The notes: generated by a model from the letters alone, not told the origin. Positions 18,113 through 27,056 are shown, counted from the first letter of the stretch. The stretch is DNA of 64,000 nt from Streptomyces sp. NBC_01335 (GCF_035953295.1 NZ_CP108370.1:6929001-6993000); one strand, 5' to 3'. Made by a program: numbers and translations.

Positions 18113-19339
18113 CTACTCGCCGAGCGCCCGCTGCCCGTCGAGCCGGGCCAGTACCTCCAGGGGGTTGTCCAGGCTCTCCGAGAAGGCGAGTTCCGCCGCG
18201 CCGATCAGCACGGCGCTGTCGCCCAGCGCGCAGACCCGCAGCCGGAGGTTCTCGCGGGAGGCCCTGAGGGCGGTGGTGTTGATACGGCTGCGCACCTGCG
18301 CGGCCGACCCGAGGAAGACGTCCCGCAACACGCCACCGAAGATCACGGTTCCCGGGTTGAAGAGGTTGACCAGGTTGGCGACCCCGATACCGAGCCAGTC
18401 GCCGACGCCGCGCAGCGCGGCGGCGGCGACGACGTCCCCCCGGTCGGCGGCGGCGACGACGGCGCGCACCGTGGCGTAGCCCGGTGTACGGCCGCCCCGC
18501 CGGGCGGCATCGAGCAGCGCCCGGGCGCCGGCTTCGGCTTCGAGGCAGCCGGTGGCGCCGCAGCCGCAGCTCCGGCCGCCGTGCGGGTTCACGATCATGT
18601 GGCCGACCTCGCCGCCGTACCCCTCGTCGCCGCGCAGGAGTTGTCCGTCGGCGATGACACCGGCCCCGATACCGATGTCGCCGTGCAGGTAGACGACGTT
18701 GCGGCAGCCGGCTCCGGCGCCGCGCAAGTGTTCGGCGAGGGCTGCGACGTTGGCCTCGTTGCCGATGGTGACGGGGACGGAGAGGCCGAGGCGGCCGGCG
18801 AGCTGGGCGCCGAAGTCCTCTTCCGTCCAGCCGAGGTTGGGAGCGAAACGGACCAGCCCGTCGGGGTGGCGGACGATGCCGCGCACCGCCACCCCCACGC
18901 CGACGCAGTGGCTGCCGGGCGGGGTGGCGGCCAGCATCTGCCGGGCCGACTCCGTGAGCGCGTCCGCGACGTCGCCGGGGCGCTGGGGCCCCGCCCCTGG
19001 CCAGGGGATTTCGCGCCGGTCGAGGAAGAGGCCGCCCAGGCCGATGCGGGCGGCCGTCAGACGGTCGACGCCGATGTCGAAGGCCAGGACGTACGCGCGT
19101 GCGGGCTCGGGCCGTACGACCAGCGAGGGCCGCCCCGCCCGGCCGGTGTCGCGGGGGAGTTCCTCGCGTACGAGGCCCGCGGCGGTGAGCTCGCTGACCA
19201 GGCCCAGCACGGTGCTGCGGTTGACTCCCATGCGCTCGGCGAGAACGGTCCGGGAGGCGGGGCCGCCGATGTGTACGTGGCGCAGCACCGTGCTGAGGTT
19301 GTGCCGGCGTATTTCCTCCTGGGAAGGACCGGCTTTCAT
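18113..19339 (-). CDS. rok7B7: ROK-family transcriptional regulator (Rok7B7-like)
   Basis: The 408-residue protein has an N-terminal winged helix (RTVLAERMGVNRSTVLGLVS, residues ~30-49) and a C-terminal ROK sugar-kinase-like domain. The ROK zinc motif reads GHMIVNPHGG then CGCGATGCLE. It lies 33 bases downstream of the xylH-type permease on the same strand, the arrangement known for rok7B7 beside xylFGH in S. coelicolor, where the regulator affects carbon control and antibiotic production. The symbol rests on this synteny, so it is probable, not proven. Confidence 0.75.
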   Translation of the reverse strand: MKAGPSQEEIRRHNLSTVLRHVHIGGPASRTVLAERMGVNRSTVLGLVSELTAAGLVREELPRDTGRAGRPSLVVRPEPARAYVLAFDIGVDRLTAARIGLGGLFLDRREIPWPGAGPQRPGDVADALTESARQMLAATPPGSHCVGVGVAVRGIVRHPDGLVRFAPNLGWTEEDFGAQLAGRLGLSVPVTIGNEANVAALAEHLRGAGAGCRNVVYLHGDIGIGAGVIADGQLLRGDEGYGGEVGHMIVNPHGGRSCGCGATGCLEAEAGARALLDAARRGGRTPGYATVRAVVAAADRGDVVAAAALRGVGDWLGIGVANLVNLFNPGTVIFGGVLRDVFLGSAAQVRSRINTTALRASRENLRLRVCALGDSAVLIGAAELAFSESLDNPLEVLARLDGQRALGE

Positions 19340-19372
19340 AGGGTGAACCTCATCGTTGCGCGGCGGTGAGCC

Positions 19373-20653
19373 TCATCGTTGCGCTGCGCGGCGGCGGGAC
19401 AGAGCGTCCACACCCGCGGCGACCAGCAGTACCGAACCGGTGACAGCGTACTTGACGCCCGAGCTGTACCCCATGAGGCCCATTCCGTTCTGGATCACGG
19501 CGACCACCATGCCGCCCAGGACGGCGTCGATGACGCGTCCGCGGCCGCCGAAGAGGCTGGTGCCGCCGATGACCGCGCTGCCCACCGCGAGCAGCAGCAC
19601 GTTGCTGCCGCCGGTGTTCGGGTCCACCGAGTTGCCGCGCGAGGCGGCGATGATGCCGCCGACGGCCGCCATGGCGGAGCAGATGACGAAGGCGGCGACC
19701 CGGATGAAGGCCACGTTGATGCCCGCCCTGCGGGCCCCCTCGGGGCTGCCGCCCACCGCGTAGATGTGCAGGCCGAAGGAGGTGCGCTGGAGGACGAAGG
19801 TGCCGATGACCAGCAGGGCGCCGATGACGGGCACCACGATGGGCACGCCCTTGAGCGAGTCGACGATGACGTTGCGGCTGCGTTCCTGGTTGAGCAGGTA
19901 CACCGCCAGGCCGCCGAGCACGGCGGCCGTGGAGAGGCGCAGGGCGAGCAGGGTGGGCGGTGAGGTGGCCAGTCCGCGCGCTCTTCGGTTGCTGTTCGCA
20001 CGGAACTGGACGGCGGCGTAAGCGGCGACGCAGACCGCGAGCAGGACCCAACCGAGCGCGGGGCTCAGGTTGTCGTTGGCCAGGGCGAGGATCGTCTTGT
20101 CCTCGATCGAGATGTTGGTGCCCTCCTTCAGGAGGATCAGCACGATGCCCTGGAAGCCCAGGAACGCGGCCAGGGTGACGACGAAGGACGGAATTCCGAC
20201 CTTCGCCACCAGGGTGCCGAGGAGCAGGCCGATCGCCACCCCGGTCAGCATCGCGGCGACCACCGCCCCGTACCAGGGCCAGCCGTGGTTGGTGAGGAGG
20301 ATCGCCAGTACGGCGGCGCAGACGCCGCTGGCGTACCCGGCGGAGAGGTCGATCTCGCCGAGGAGCAGGAGGAAGACCAGGCCCATGGCGATGGCGATGC
20401 TGCCGGCGCCCTGGGTCAGCAGGTTGGCGAAGTTGAGCTCGGTGAGGAAGACCGGGCGGAGGATCGCGAAGAACGCGCAGAGGACGACGAGACCGAGAAC
20501 GGCGGGGAGCACGCCCAGTTCGCCGCCGCGCACCCGCTCGACGTAGGCGCGGGCGAGCGCGGCGATACCGGCCGCCTCGGTGCGGTCGTCCGTACCGGAC
20601 GCTCCGGCCTTTCCGCTGTGGCCTTCCGGCTTCTCGGGTGCGAGGGCGGTCAT
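19373..20653 (-). CDS. xylH: Sugar ABC transporter permease, XylH type
   Basis: The 426-residue protein has about ten membrane helices of the BPD_transp_2 family (RbsC/XylH) and no ATPase or binding domain. Segments include VLGLVVLCAFFAIL, FLLLLGEIDLSAGYASG (the conserved EIDLS loop) and GTSLFGGRGRVIDAVLGG. Its ATG overlaps the xylG stop by 4 bases (20650-20653). It forms the membrane channel for the sugar delivered by the lipoprotein encoded at 21561. The ~30 N-terminal residues are a cytoplasmic, charged extension. Confidence 0.85.
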   Translation of the reverse strand: MTALAPEKPEGHSGKAGASGTDDRTEAAGIAALARAYVERVRGGELGVLPAVLGLVVLCAFFAILRPVFLTELNFANLLTQGAGSIAIAMGLVFLLLLGEIDLSAGYASGVCAAVLAILLTNHGWPWYGAVVAAMLTGVAIGLLLGTLVAKVGIPSFVVTLAAFLGFQGIVLILLKEGTNISIEDKTILALANDNLSPALGWVLLAVCVAAYAAVQFRANSNRRARGLATSPPTLLALRLSTAAVLGGLAVYLLNQERSRNVIVDSLKGVPIVVPVIGALLVIGTFVLQRTSFGLHIYAVGGSPEGARRAGINVAFIRVAAFVICSAMAAVGGIIAASRGNSVDPNTGGSNVLLLAVGSAVIGGTSLFGGRGRVIDAVLGGMVVAVIQNGMGLMGYSSGVKYAVTGSVLLVAAGVDALSRRRAAQR

Positions 20654-21426
20654 GTGGCGGCTCCGTTGGTGTCGGCGAGGCCCAGGTCACCGCTGCGGCC
20701 CGCGGTGATCAGTTCCACGACCTGGGCGTGCGTCACGTCCGAGGTCTTGACCTGGGCGGCCATCCGGCCCAGGTGAAGGGCGGCGATCCGGTCGGACACC
20801 GCGAAGACGTCGTTCATGTTGTGCGAGATCAGCACGACGCTGAGTCCGTTGTCGGCGAGCCTGCGGACGAGCTCCAGGACCTGCGCGGTCTGTGCGACGC
20901 CGAGTGCGGCGGTCGGCTCGTCGAGGACGACGACCTTGCTGTTCCACAGCACGGCCTTGGCGATCGCCACGGTCTGCCGCTGCCCGCCGGAGAGGCTGGA
21001 GACCTTCTGGCGGACCGACTTCACGGTACGGACGGAGAGGCTCTTCAGTGTCTTGGCGGCCATCTCCTCCATCGTCCAGCCGTCGAGCACGATGCCCCGG
21101 TGCTTCTCACGGCCGAGGAACATGTTCTGGACGATGTCGAGGTTGTCGCAGAGCGCGAGGTCCTGGTAGACGATCTCGACGCCCAGCGAGGCGGCGTCGC
21201 GGGGGCTGTGCACATGGACCGGCCTGCCGTCGAAGAGGTACGCGCCGGAGTCGATCGGGTGGATCCCGCCGACGCACTTCACCAGCGTGGACTTGCCGGC
21301 GCCGTTGTCGCCGACCAGGGCGGTCACCTCCCCCGGGTAGGCGGCGAAGTTCACCTCGTGCAGTACCTGCACCGCGCCGAAGCTTTTGTCGATCCCCCGC
21401 AGTTCGAGGATCGGGGTCGCTGTCAT
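20650..21426 (-). CDS. xylG: Sugar ABC transporter ATP-binding protein, single-domain XylG type
   Basis: The 258-residue ATPase has Walker A GDNGAGKST, Q-loop VYQDLALCDNL, signature LSGGQRQ, Walker B VVVLDEPTAALG and switch ISHNMNDV. E. coli XylG and RbsA carry two fused ATPase domains, but this has one, so it would act as a homodimer, as in the Streptomyces xyl locus. ATG 21426 follows AAGGAG by about 9 bases. An intercistronic hairpin separates it from xylF. Confidence 0.88.
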   Translation of the reverse strand: MTATPILELRGIDKSFGAVQVLHEVNFAAYPGEVTALVGDNGAGKSTLVKCVGGIHPIDSGAYLFDGRPVHVHSPRDAASLGVEIVYQDLALCDNLDIVQNMFLGREKHRGIVLDGWTMEEMAAKTLKSLSVRTVKSVRQKVSSLSGGQRQTVAIAKAVLWNSKVVVLDEPTAALGVAQTAQVLELVRRLADNGLSVVLISHNMNDVFAVSDRIAALHLGRMAAQVKTSDVTHAQVVELITAGRSGDLGLADTNGAAT

Positions 21427-21523
21427 GGGTGGACGGCTCCTTACGAGTCGTTGCTCCGAGGGGCCCCGGCCGAAGTCCGGGCCGGGGCCGCACGGGCACG
21501 CCGGGACGCCCCGGCACGGTCGG

Positions 21524-21554
21524 CCGGACCGAACGGCCGGGGCGGCCGGTCCGG
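21524..21554 (-). terminator. Intercistronic hairpin between xylF and xylG
   Basis: CCGGACCG at 21524-21531 pairs with CGGTCCGG at 21547-21554, seven bases past the xylF stop. Such structures often stabilise the binding-protein mRNA or partly terminate, giving more XylF than XylG/H. There is no T tract. Confidence 0.5.
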
Positions 21555-21560
21555 GCTGGT

Positions 21561-22652
21561 CTACTGGATGCCGTACTTGGTGCACAGGGCGGCGTACTTG
21601 CCGGTGCACAGATCGGCCTTGGTCACGTATCCGTCGGCCACGACGTCCTTGACGTTGTCCCGGTAGATGGCCGTCGGGGTCTCCAGGACCGCGGCGACGT
21701 CGCGCTTGCCCTCCGGGTCGTTGACCGTGGCGTTGGTCTTCCCCTTCTCGCCCTTGGCCAGGCTCACCGCGAGCTGCGCGGTGGCGTCCGCCTCCTTCTT
21801 CACCGCCTTGTAGACCGTCATGCACTGGTCCCCGGCCAGGATGTTCTGCAGACCCTGGACGGTGGCGTCCTGGCCGGTGACGGGCACCTGGCCGTTGCGG
21901 TGGTTCTTGCGCAGCACGGCGATGGCGGCGTTGCCGAGGCCGTCGTTGGCGGCCAGCACTCCGCCGATCTTGGGCTCGCTGGTCAGCATCTGCTCGAAGA
22001 TCGTGCCGGCCTGGGCGTTGTCCCAGTCCGGAACCGACTGGTTGGGGCCCTTGGTGTACTCGCCGGAGGCGTACTTCGGATCGAGGACGCCGTTGTACCC
22101 CTGGGCGAACAGCGTGGCGTTGTTGTCGGTGGGGGAGCCGTTCAGCTCGGCGACGACCGGCTTCTCGGCCTTCAGGTCGGTCAGGCACTTGCCGAGACCC
22201 TCGCCCTGGAGCTTGCCGACGGCCGTGTTGTCGAAGCTCACGTAGTACTGGGCGGAGCCGCCGAGGGTCAGCCGGTCGTAGTCGATCGTGGCCACGCCCT
22301 GCGACTTGGCCTTGGCGAGGACGGCCTTGCCGGTGCCGCTGTCCAGGTTCACGATCACCAGGACGTTGACGCCCTTGGTGATCATCTGGTCGGCGATGGT
22401 CTGGAAGGCCTGCTTGTCGCCCTCCGCGTTCTGGATGTCGTAGTCCACGCCCGCGGCCTTGAAGGCGGCGGTCAGCAGCGGGCGGTCCGCGTCCTCCCAG
22501 CGGGCCGACGACTTGCTGTCCGGAAGGATCACGCCGATCTTCGGCTTCTTGGCACCGCCGTCGGCTCCGTCGTCACCTGAGGAGCCGCCGCAGGCGGCGA
22601 GCGATGTCATGAGCACCATGGAGGTGCCGGCGAGGACAAGTCCCTTGCGCAT
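21561..22652 (-). CDS. xylF: Xylose-type sugar-binding lipoprotein
   Basis: The 363-residue product has a lipoprotein signal with lipobox LAAC at residues ~18-21, then a Gly/Ser/Asp linker and a periplasmic-binding-protein fold. IGVILPDSKSSARWEDADRP and VNVLVIVNLDSGTGKAVL match the XylF/ChvE branch of Peripla_BP_4. It captures a monosaccharide, likely xylose, outside the membrane and feeds XylH/XylG. ATG 22652 follows AGAAAGGGG. The first gene of the operon, it sits behind an inverted repeat that may bind the ROK protein. Confidence 0.85.
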   Translation of the reverse strand: MRKGLVLAGTSMVLMTSLAACGGSSGDDGADGGAKKPKIGVILPDSKSSARWEDADRPLLTAAFKAAGVDYDIQNAEGDKQAFQTIADQMITKGVNVLVIVNLDSGTGKAVLAKAKSQGVATIDYDRLTLGGSAQYYVSFDNTAVGKLQGEGLGKCLTDLKAEKPVVAELNGSPTDNNATLFAQGYNGVLDPKYASGEYTKGPNQSVPDWDNAQAGTIFEQMLTSEPKIGGVLAANDGLGNAAIAVLRKNHRNGQVPVTGQDATVQGLQNILAGDQCMTVYKAVKKEADATAQLAVSLAKGEKGKTNATVNDPEGKRDVAAVLETPTAIYRDNVKDVVADGYVTKADLCTGKYAALCTKYGIQ

Positions 22653-22759
22653 CGGAAGGGCCCCTTTCTGGGGTACGGCCGTCCGGCGCCGGTCGCACGG
22701 GTCGGCAGTGATGGATTACCGGCAACGCGGCGAACACGCGGTGCGTACACGGGCGTTGA

Positions 22760-22778
22760 ATGTTGTGGGCGGCAACAT
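22760..22778. promoter_or_regulatory. Candidate ROK operator ATGTTG-N7-CAACAT
   Basis: A perfect 6-bp inverted repeat with a GC-rich 7-base centre lies about 107 bases before the xylF start. Its TGTTG...GGGC...CAACA shape resembles the ROK-family XylR operator of Bacillus. With a ROK gene at the end of the operon, this is the best operator candidate. The assignment is inference. Confidence 0.45.
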
Positions 22779-23008
22779 ACGCGGGTCGGCCGACCTGTCA
22801 CCAGCCCCTCGCCCGCACGGCCCGGTCACGATCGGATCACGCCGTGGCAATCGGCCGGAAACACCCTGATCACCTTCAACTCCCTTCTCTTGTAGGTGTA
22901 TCGACCCCGCATCGACGAGTCGTCAGGGAGTGCGGTTCCGTCTTCGGGTGGGCCTGCCGCGCGGATCGATGGCCGCGGCGCACAACCGCCGTGCATGCAG
23001 CGGGAGTT

Positions 23009-23040
23009 CGAAACTTTCGATGTTTACACGGCAAGTTTCG
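23009..23040. promoter_or_regulatory. CGAAACTTTCG palindrome plus an inverted CGAAACTT half-site
   Basis: CGAAA-C-TTTCG at 23009-23019 is a perfect palindrome with one central base, and AAGTTTCG at 23033-23040 repeats the half-site inverted. GAAA/TTTC palindromes of this kind occur before xylanase and sugar genes in Streptomyces and bind LacI-type repressors. It lies 97 bases before the remains of the MFS gene and ~355 bases from xylF. Confidence 0.45.
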
Positions 23041-23135
23041 CGTGTTCTTCTGCTGCGCGCCCGGCCCTTTCACGTACTCGCTCGTCTCCGTGCCGCAACG
23101 TGTCCGGCGAGTCAGGCGCAGACCGGTGAGGAGGC

Positions 23136-23810
23136 ATGGTCGTCACCACGGAGGCGGGCTCGCCGCGGGCGGGGGCGGGGGCGGAGGCTCCGGAGCCGGT
23201 GGCCCGGGGCGGGCGCTCGTCGCGGTGGGCGGGCTGTCGCTCGCACTCCTCGCGTGCGCCACGGTCGGGGCCCTGCCGGTCGGTCTGCTGCCGCAGAACG
23301 CGTACGGCCCCGGGGTGTCACTGCCGTCCGTGGGCATCCTGCCGGGACCTGGCTCGGGCAGCAGACCGACTGGCGCGTGCCGTTCGTGGTGATGAGCGGG
23401 CCGGGGCTGATCGCCGGGACCGTCGTGGTGGGCCTGCTGCCCTCGTCACCGGACGAGGAGAAACCGGCCGCCACCGCCCCGGAACCCGACCGCTTCCGGT
23501 TCCCGCTGCTCGTGGTGGTGACCGCTGTCGTCATCGGCGGGTCCTACACCTTCACCTGCTGCACGTACGTCACCGTCTTCCTCACCGACGTCGCGGGATC
23601 TCCCCGCTCCCTCGGCGCGGTGCTCGCGGTGGGATCGATGTCGGCTCGTTCTTCGGCGGGAGCGTTCTGGGCGCCCACGGCCCGCACGGCGTCGCCGTCC
23701 TCGGCCTGTGCTTCGCCGCCGCCGGGCTCCTGCCGCTCCTCGCCGAGGAGCTCCTCAGTCGTCTCGCCGCTGTCAGGCGGCCCCGGGGCCCCGCCGACCC
23801 TTGTAGTTGA
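23136..23810 (+). pseudogene. Decayed MFS transporter, split over three frames
   Basis: MFS-like membrane segments occur in sequence along the plus strand but in different frames. LALLACATVGALPVGLLPQ (near 23245) is in one frame. WLGQQTDWRVPFVVMSGPG and PLLVVVTAVVIGGSYTFTC (near 23350-23550) are in a second, and VGSFFGGSVLGAHGPHG with LGLCFAAAGLLPLL (near 23640-23740) in a third. TDWRVPF is the central-loop motif of the DHA-type drug/sugar efflux branch. It appears too soon after the first helix, so part of the gene has been deleted as well. At least two or three frameshifts are needed. The 3' end overlaps the convergent DUF6204 gene. Confidence 0.7.
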
Positions 23811-24126
23811 CCTTCATGGTGTCCATGTCCGTCGCCGTGGAGCGCAGCGGCCCGTACCCGTACCCCTGAGTCATGAGCGCGGTCTCCGCCCGCTCCTCGG
23901 CGAGCGCGGACGCCATCTCCTCGCCGTCCTCGGCGTCCGACACCACGATGTACCGGAAGCTGAAGTGCTTCAGCACGGTGTCGTAGGTGAGCGAGCCCTC
24001 CTCGGTGAACTGCATGGAGGTGAGGCCGTGGTCCGCCACCTCGGCGAGCAGCCGGGTCCGCGCCTCGTCCGTCAGCCCGTCCCAGGTGCCCCGGACGATC
24101 ACCCGGTATGTGTGCTGCGTACCCAT
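23773..24126 (-). CDS. DUF6204-family protein
   Basis: The 117-residue product matches the small actinobacterial DUF6204 group: YRVIVRGTWDGLTDEAR at the start, LTYDTVLKHFSFRYIV in the middle and TQGYGYGPLRSTATDMD near the end. It looks like a compact alpha/beta cytosolic protein without signal or membrane segment. No function is known for the family. ATG 24126 follows AGGGCACCACGATG, a weak ribosome site. Its C-terminal end lies across the remains of the MFS gene. Confidence 0.8.
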   Translation of the reverse strand: MGTQHTYRVIVRGTWDGLTDEARTRLLAEVADHGLTSMQFTEEGSLTYDTVLKHFSFRYIVVSDAEDGEEMASALAEERAETALMTQGYGYGPLRSTATDMDTMKVNYKGRRGPGAA

Positions 24127-24279
24127 CGTGGTGCCCTGCCTTCTTCTGCGCCGCACCGCTTCGGTGCCGTGCTGCTGTTGCGCCGTGCGGCTTTGTGCCG
24201 TGCGCGGGAAAATCCCCGCGCGTTCGTCCCGCGGCGAAATGCGCTTGCGGCCCAGGTTACGACGGGAAGGATGAGAGGC

Positions 24280-25179
24280 ATGCGGAATATCGTCGTCATC
24301 GACGCACCCTCCAACCTGGGCCTGAGGCCCCCGTCGCCCGGCACCGTCCCCGGCTGCTGCAAACTCGCGGGAGCCTTGCGCGACCAGGGAATCGTGCGGA
24401 AGCTCGGGGCGCTCGAAGGCGGCGTCGTGGTCCCCCCGCGCTATGACCTCGGCACCTGGCAGGAGGGCGACGGCGTGTTCAACGCCACGGCCCTCGCCCG
24501 CTACACACGCACCCTCGCGGACCGCCTCGAACATCACGTCAGGGCGGGAGACTTCCCGGTGGTACTGGGCGGCGACTGCTCGATCCAGCTCGGCGCCTCC
24601 CTCGCCCTGCGCCGCATCGGACGGTACGGACTGGCGGCCGTGGACGCGTCCGCGGACTTCCGGCACCCGGGCAACTCGGACCGGATCGGCGCGGCGGCCG
24701 GTGAGGAAATGGCCCTCGCGACCGGGCGGGGACAGGACGATCTCACCGACCTCGAAGGGCTCCGCCCCTACCTGCGGGACGAGGACCTCCGCCTCTTCGG
24801 GCTGCGGGACGGGGACGAGGACCGGGCCGAGCTGACCGGTCTGAAGATCCCCCACCTGACGGTCGGCGAGATCCGTGAGTGGGGGCCGGCCGAGGTGGCC
24901 CGGGCCGCGGTCGTGTCCCTGGAGGGCCCTGCGCTCGACGGATTCTGGGTGCACCTGGACGCCGACGTGCTCGACCCGAGTGTGATGCCCGCCGTCGACA
25001 GCCCCGACGACGGCGGACTCCTGCCGGACGAACTCGCCGCACTGCTGCGTACGTTGGTCGCCTCACCCCGGTGCGTGGGGCTCAACGTCACGATCTACGA
25101 CCCCGACCTCGACCCCGAAGGCACCGCGGCGGCGCTCCTCACGGACCTCGTGGTGGGGGCGTTCCCGAGGCAGCCCTGA
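24280..25179 (+). CDS. Arginase-fold (ureohydrolase) protein with substituted metal ligands
   Basis: The 299-residue product has the ureohydrolase layout, but two of the six usual manganese ligands differ. The GGDHS motif reads GGDCS (C100) and DAHxD reads DASAD (S124). The third pair, D227 and D229 in HLDADVLDPSVMP, is intact, as are D99, D122 and D126. It may bind different metals, use Cys as a ligand, or have lost hydrolysis of guanidino substrates. ATG 24280 is preferred over ATG 24271, which has no room for a ribosome site. argG lies 1.9 kb downstream but is not in the same operon. Confidence 0.8.
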   Translation: MRNIVVIDAPSNLGLRPPSPGTVPGCCKLAGALRDQGIVRKLGALEGGVVVPPRYDLGTWQEGDGVFNATALARYTRTLADRLEHHVRAGDFPVVLGGDCSIQLGASLALRRIGRYGLAAVDASADFRHPGNSDRIGAAAGEEMALATGRGQDDLTDLEGLRPYLRDEDLRLFGLRDGDEDRAELTGLKIPHLTVGEIREWGPAEVARAAVVSLEGPALDGFWVHLDADVLDPSVMPAVDSPDDGGLLPDELAALLRTLVASPRCVGLNVTIYDPDLDPEGTAAALLTDLVVGAFPRQP

Positions 25180-25289
25180 GGTGCTGGGCCGCCCCGGGCG
25201 CCGCCCGGGGCCCGCGGTTTCGCACGAGCCGGGGTGGGCGGACGCTGCCGGGTGTCCGGCCCGTCGGGTCGGTGAAGACCCGGGGCGGG

Positions 25290-25643
25290 TCAGACGATGG
25301 CGTTGCGGTCCGCGTACTCGAAGACCGAACCGTCCGGGTGCAGGGCGATCAGGTTGCGGCCCGCGGGGGTCGGGACCGGGCCCGCGACGATGTGCGCACC
25401 GGCCCGGGTGAGTGCCTCGCGGGCCTCGTCCACGTCCTTGACCGCGATGGTGGCCGCCACCTTGCGCAGCATCTCCAGCTCGGTCTCGGGCCCGCTCATG
25501 AGCAGGAAGCAGCCGATCGCGGCGACCGACACCCCGCCGCGCTCGAAGCGCAGCGCGCGGGTGCCGGTGATGCCCTCGTAGAAGGCCACCGAGGCCTCCA
25601 GGTCGTCGACGCAGATGCGTAGCGTGGTTCCCAGGATGTCCAT
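25290..25643 (-). CDS. VOC-family protein, single domain
   Basis: The 117-residue product is one VOC module: TTLRICVDDLEASVAFYEGI at the start, and IALHPDGSVFEYADRN at the end with the usual Glu. It would dimerise to form a metal or ligand site. The role, such as lyase, dioxygenase or antibiotic sequestration, cannot be decided. It begins at ATG 25643 with a -10-like TAACCT 7 bases before it and no ribosome site. Confidence 0.82.
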   Translation of the reverse strand: MDILGTTLRICVDDLEASVAFYEGITGTRALRFERGGVSVAAIGCFLLMSGPETELEMLRKVAATIAVKDVDEAREALTRAGAHIVAGPVPTPAGRNLIALHPDGSVFEYADRNAIV

Positions 25644-25650
25644 GCACACG

Positions 25651-25656
25651 AGGTTA
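25651..25656 (-). promoter_or_regulatory. -10-like TAACCT before the VOC gene
   Basis: On the minus strand TAACCT is followed by 7 bases and ATG 25643, matching the leaderless pattern. Confidence 0.4.
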
Positions 25657-25792
25657 GTTGGGGCTCCAGGGTCGCGTGATCGATTCGCGTCGGTCCGGAC
25701 CGGCCGCCTGCACCGGTCCGGACCGCCCCTTCGCGACGGGACCTGAGGACTGCGGGCCGCCCGGTCACGGAGCCGGGGAGCCCCGTCCCGGG

Positions 25793-26602
25793 TCACACCC
25801 GGCAGAGCACCTCGCCGTGCGGCACCATGAACCAGCCGTCGCCCTCCTCGCCCCAGGCGCGCCACGCCGCCGCTGCCGCGGTGAGGTCCTCGGCCGTGGC
25901 GTGGCCGGCGTCGACCACCTTCCGCGCGTAGGAGGAGGCGACCGTACGGTCCGCCCACAGCCCGCTCCACCAGCTCCGGCTCTCCGGCGTCGCGTAACAC
26001 CAGGCGGCGGCGGTCGGGGTGATGTCGGTGAAGCCGGCCTGCCGGGCCCAGGAGAGGAGCCTGCGCCCGGCGTCGGGCTCCCCGCCGTTGGCGCGGGCCA
26101 CCTGCCGGTACAGGGCCAACCACGCCTCCATGCCCGGTACTTCCGGATACCAGGTCATCGCCGCGTAGTCGCTGTCCCTGACGGCGACGAGCCCGCCCGG
26201 GCGGCAGACCCGGCGCATCTCGCGCAGCGCCTGCACGGGGTCGCCGACGTGCTGGAGCACCTGATGGGCGTGGACCACGTCGAAGGAGTCGTCCGGGAAG
26301 TCCAGTGCGTGGACGTCGGCGATGGCGAACGAGACGTTCTCCAGCCCGCGTTCGCGGGCGGCTCCGGCCGCCTGGTCGAGGATGTCCTGGTTGGTCTCGA
26401 CGCCGGTCACGACGCCCGGTGCGACCAGCGCGGCCAGATCGGCCGTGATCGTCCCCGGCCCGCAGCCCACGTCCAGTACGGACATTCCCGGCTTGAGCTC
26501 ACCGAGCAGATAGGCCGCCGAATTCTCGGCGGTGCGCCAGCGGTGCGAGCGAAGCACCGACTCGTGGTGCCCATGGGTGTAGACGGCGGTTTCCTTCGGC
26601 AT
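25793..26602 (-). CDS. Class I SAM-dependent methyltransferase
   Basis: The 269-residue product has motif I VLDVGCGPGTITADLAAL (residues ~42-59), the acidic loop VTGVETNQ, and motif IV region DSFDVVHAHQVLQHV, the Methyltransf_11/UbiE-like pattern. The C-terminal ~100 residues form a substrate lid rich in Trp and Ala. ATG 26602 follows AGAGGAC. The substrate is unknown, and it is not in a biosynthetic cluster here. Confidence 0.88.
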   Translation of the reverse strand: MPKETAVYTHGHHESVLRSHRWRTAENSAAYLLGELKPGMSVLDVGCGPGTITADLAALVAPGVVTGVETNQDILDQAAGAARERGLENVSFAIADVHALDFPDDSFDVVHAHQVLQHVGDPVQALREMRRVCRPGGLVAVRDSDYAAMTWYPEVPGMEAWLALYRQVARANGGEPDAGRRLLSWARQAGFTDITPTAAAWCYATPESRSWWSGLWADRTVASSYARKVVDAGHATAEDLTAAAAAWRAWGEEGDGWFMVPHGEVLCRV

Positions 26603-27056
26603 GCCGAATGTCCTCTCTCCGAGCGCTGCTTCTAGCGATGACCCAACGGTACGCCGCACTCCGCATGATGAGATACGTGTCTTGTGATGTGAGACGCAGG
26701 TGGCTGGTCCGTGTGGCTGACCGATGCCGTCGCCCCCGCGCGGACCTCGGGGTCGGACCATGAACTGGTCCTGTTCCCCATCAACTTGACGCGACGTTCT
26801 CCGGGGCGACGGGGCCACTCCCGTAGCGGGGGACGGGCATCCTGCACGACCTGGGAGAGTGGTTGTGAGCCCGTGCCCGTACCTCCGGCGTGTCCGGCGC
26901 CGTTGTCGGGGTACCCCGGTTCCGCACCGGGAGGCGCACGCTCGGAAAAGGCGGGACGACCATGCGCGGAGGGCTCGGCACGTCGGCGGCGACGCGGTCC
27001 CCGACGGTCTCCGCGCCTGTACCGCCCCATGCGCGACCGACACGTCCGGAGGGCCC
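26603..27056. other. Divergent intergenic region before argG
   Basis: This 454-base gap separates the methyltransferase (minus) from argG (plus). The argG frame is open back to 26859, but the ribosome site GGAGGG just before ATG 27057 and the conserved MKIVLAYSGG start argue against an extension. A TTGACG occurs near 26787 but has no matching -10. I see no clear ARG-box palindrome. Confidence 0.35.

Larger units (their letters stand above)
22653..23135. other. Regulatory gap between xylF and the decayed MFS gene
   Basis: This 483-base gap must contain the xylF promoter (minus). It holds two repeat motifs listed separately, at 22760-22778 and 23009-23040. I do not see a gene in it. No convincing -35/-10 pair for xylF could be picked by eye. 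Confidence 0.4.
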
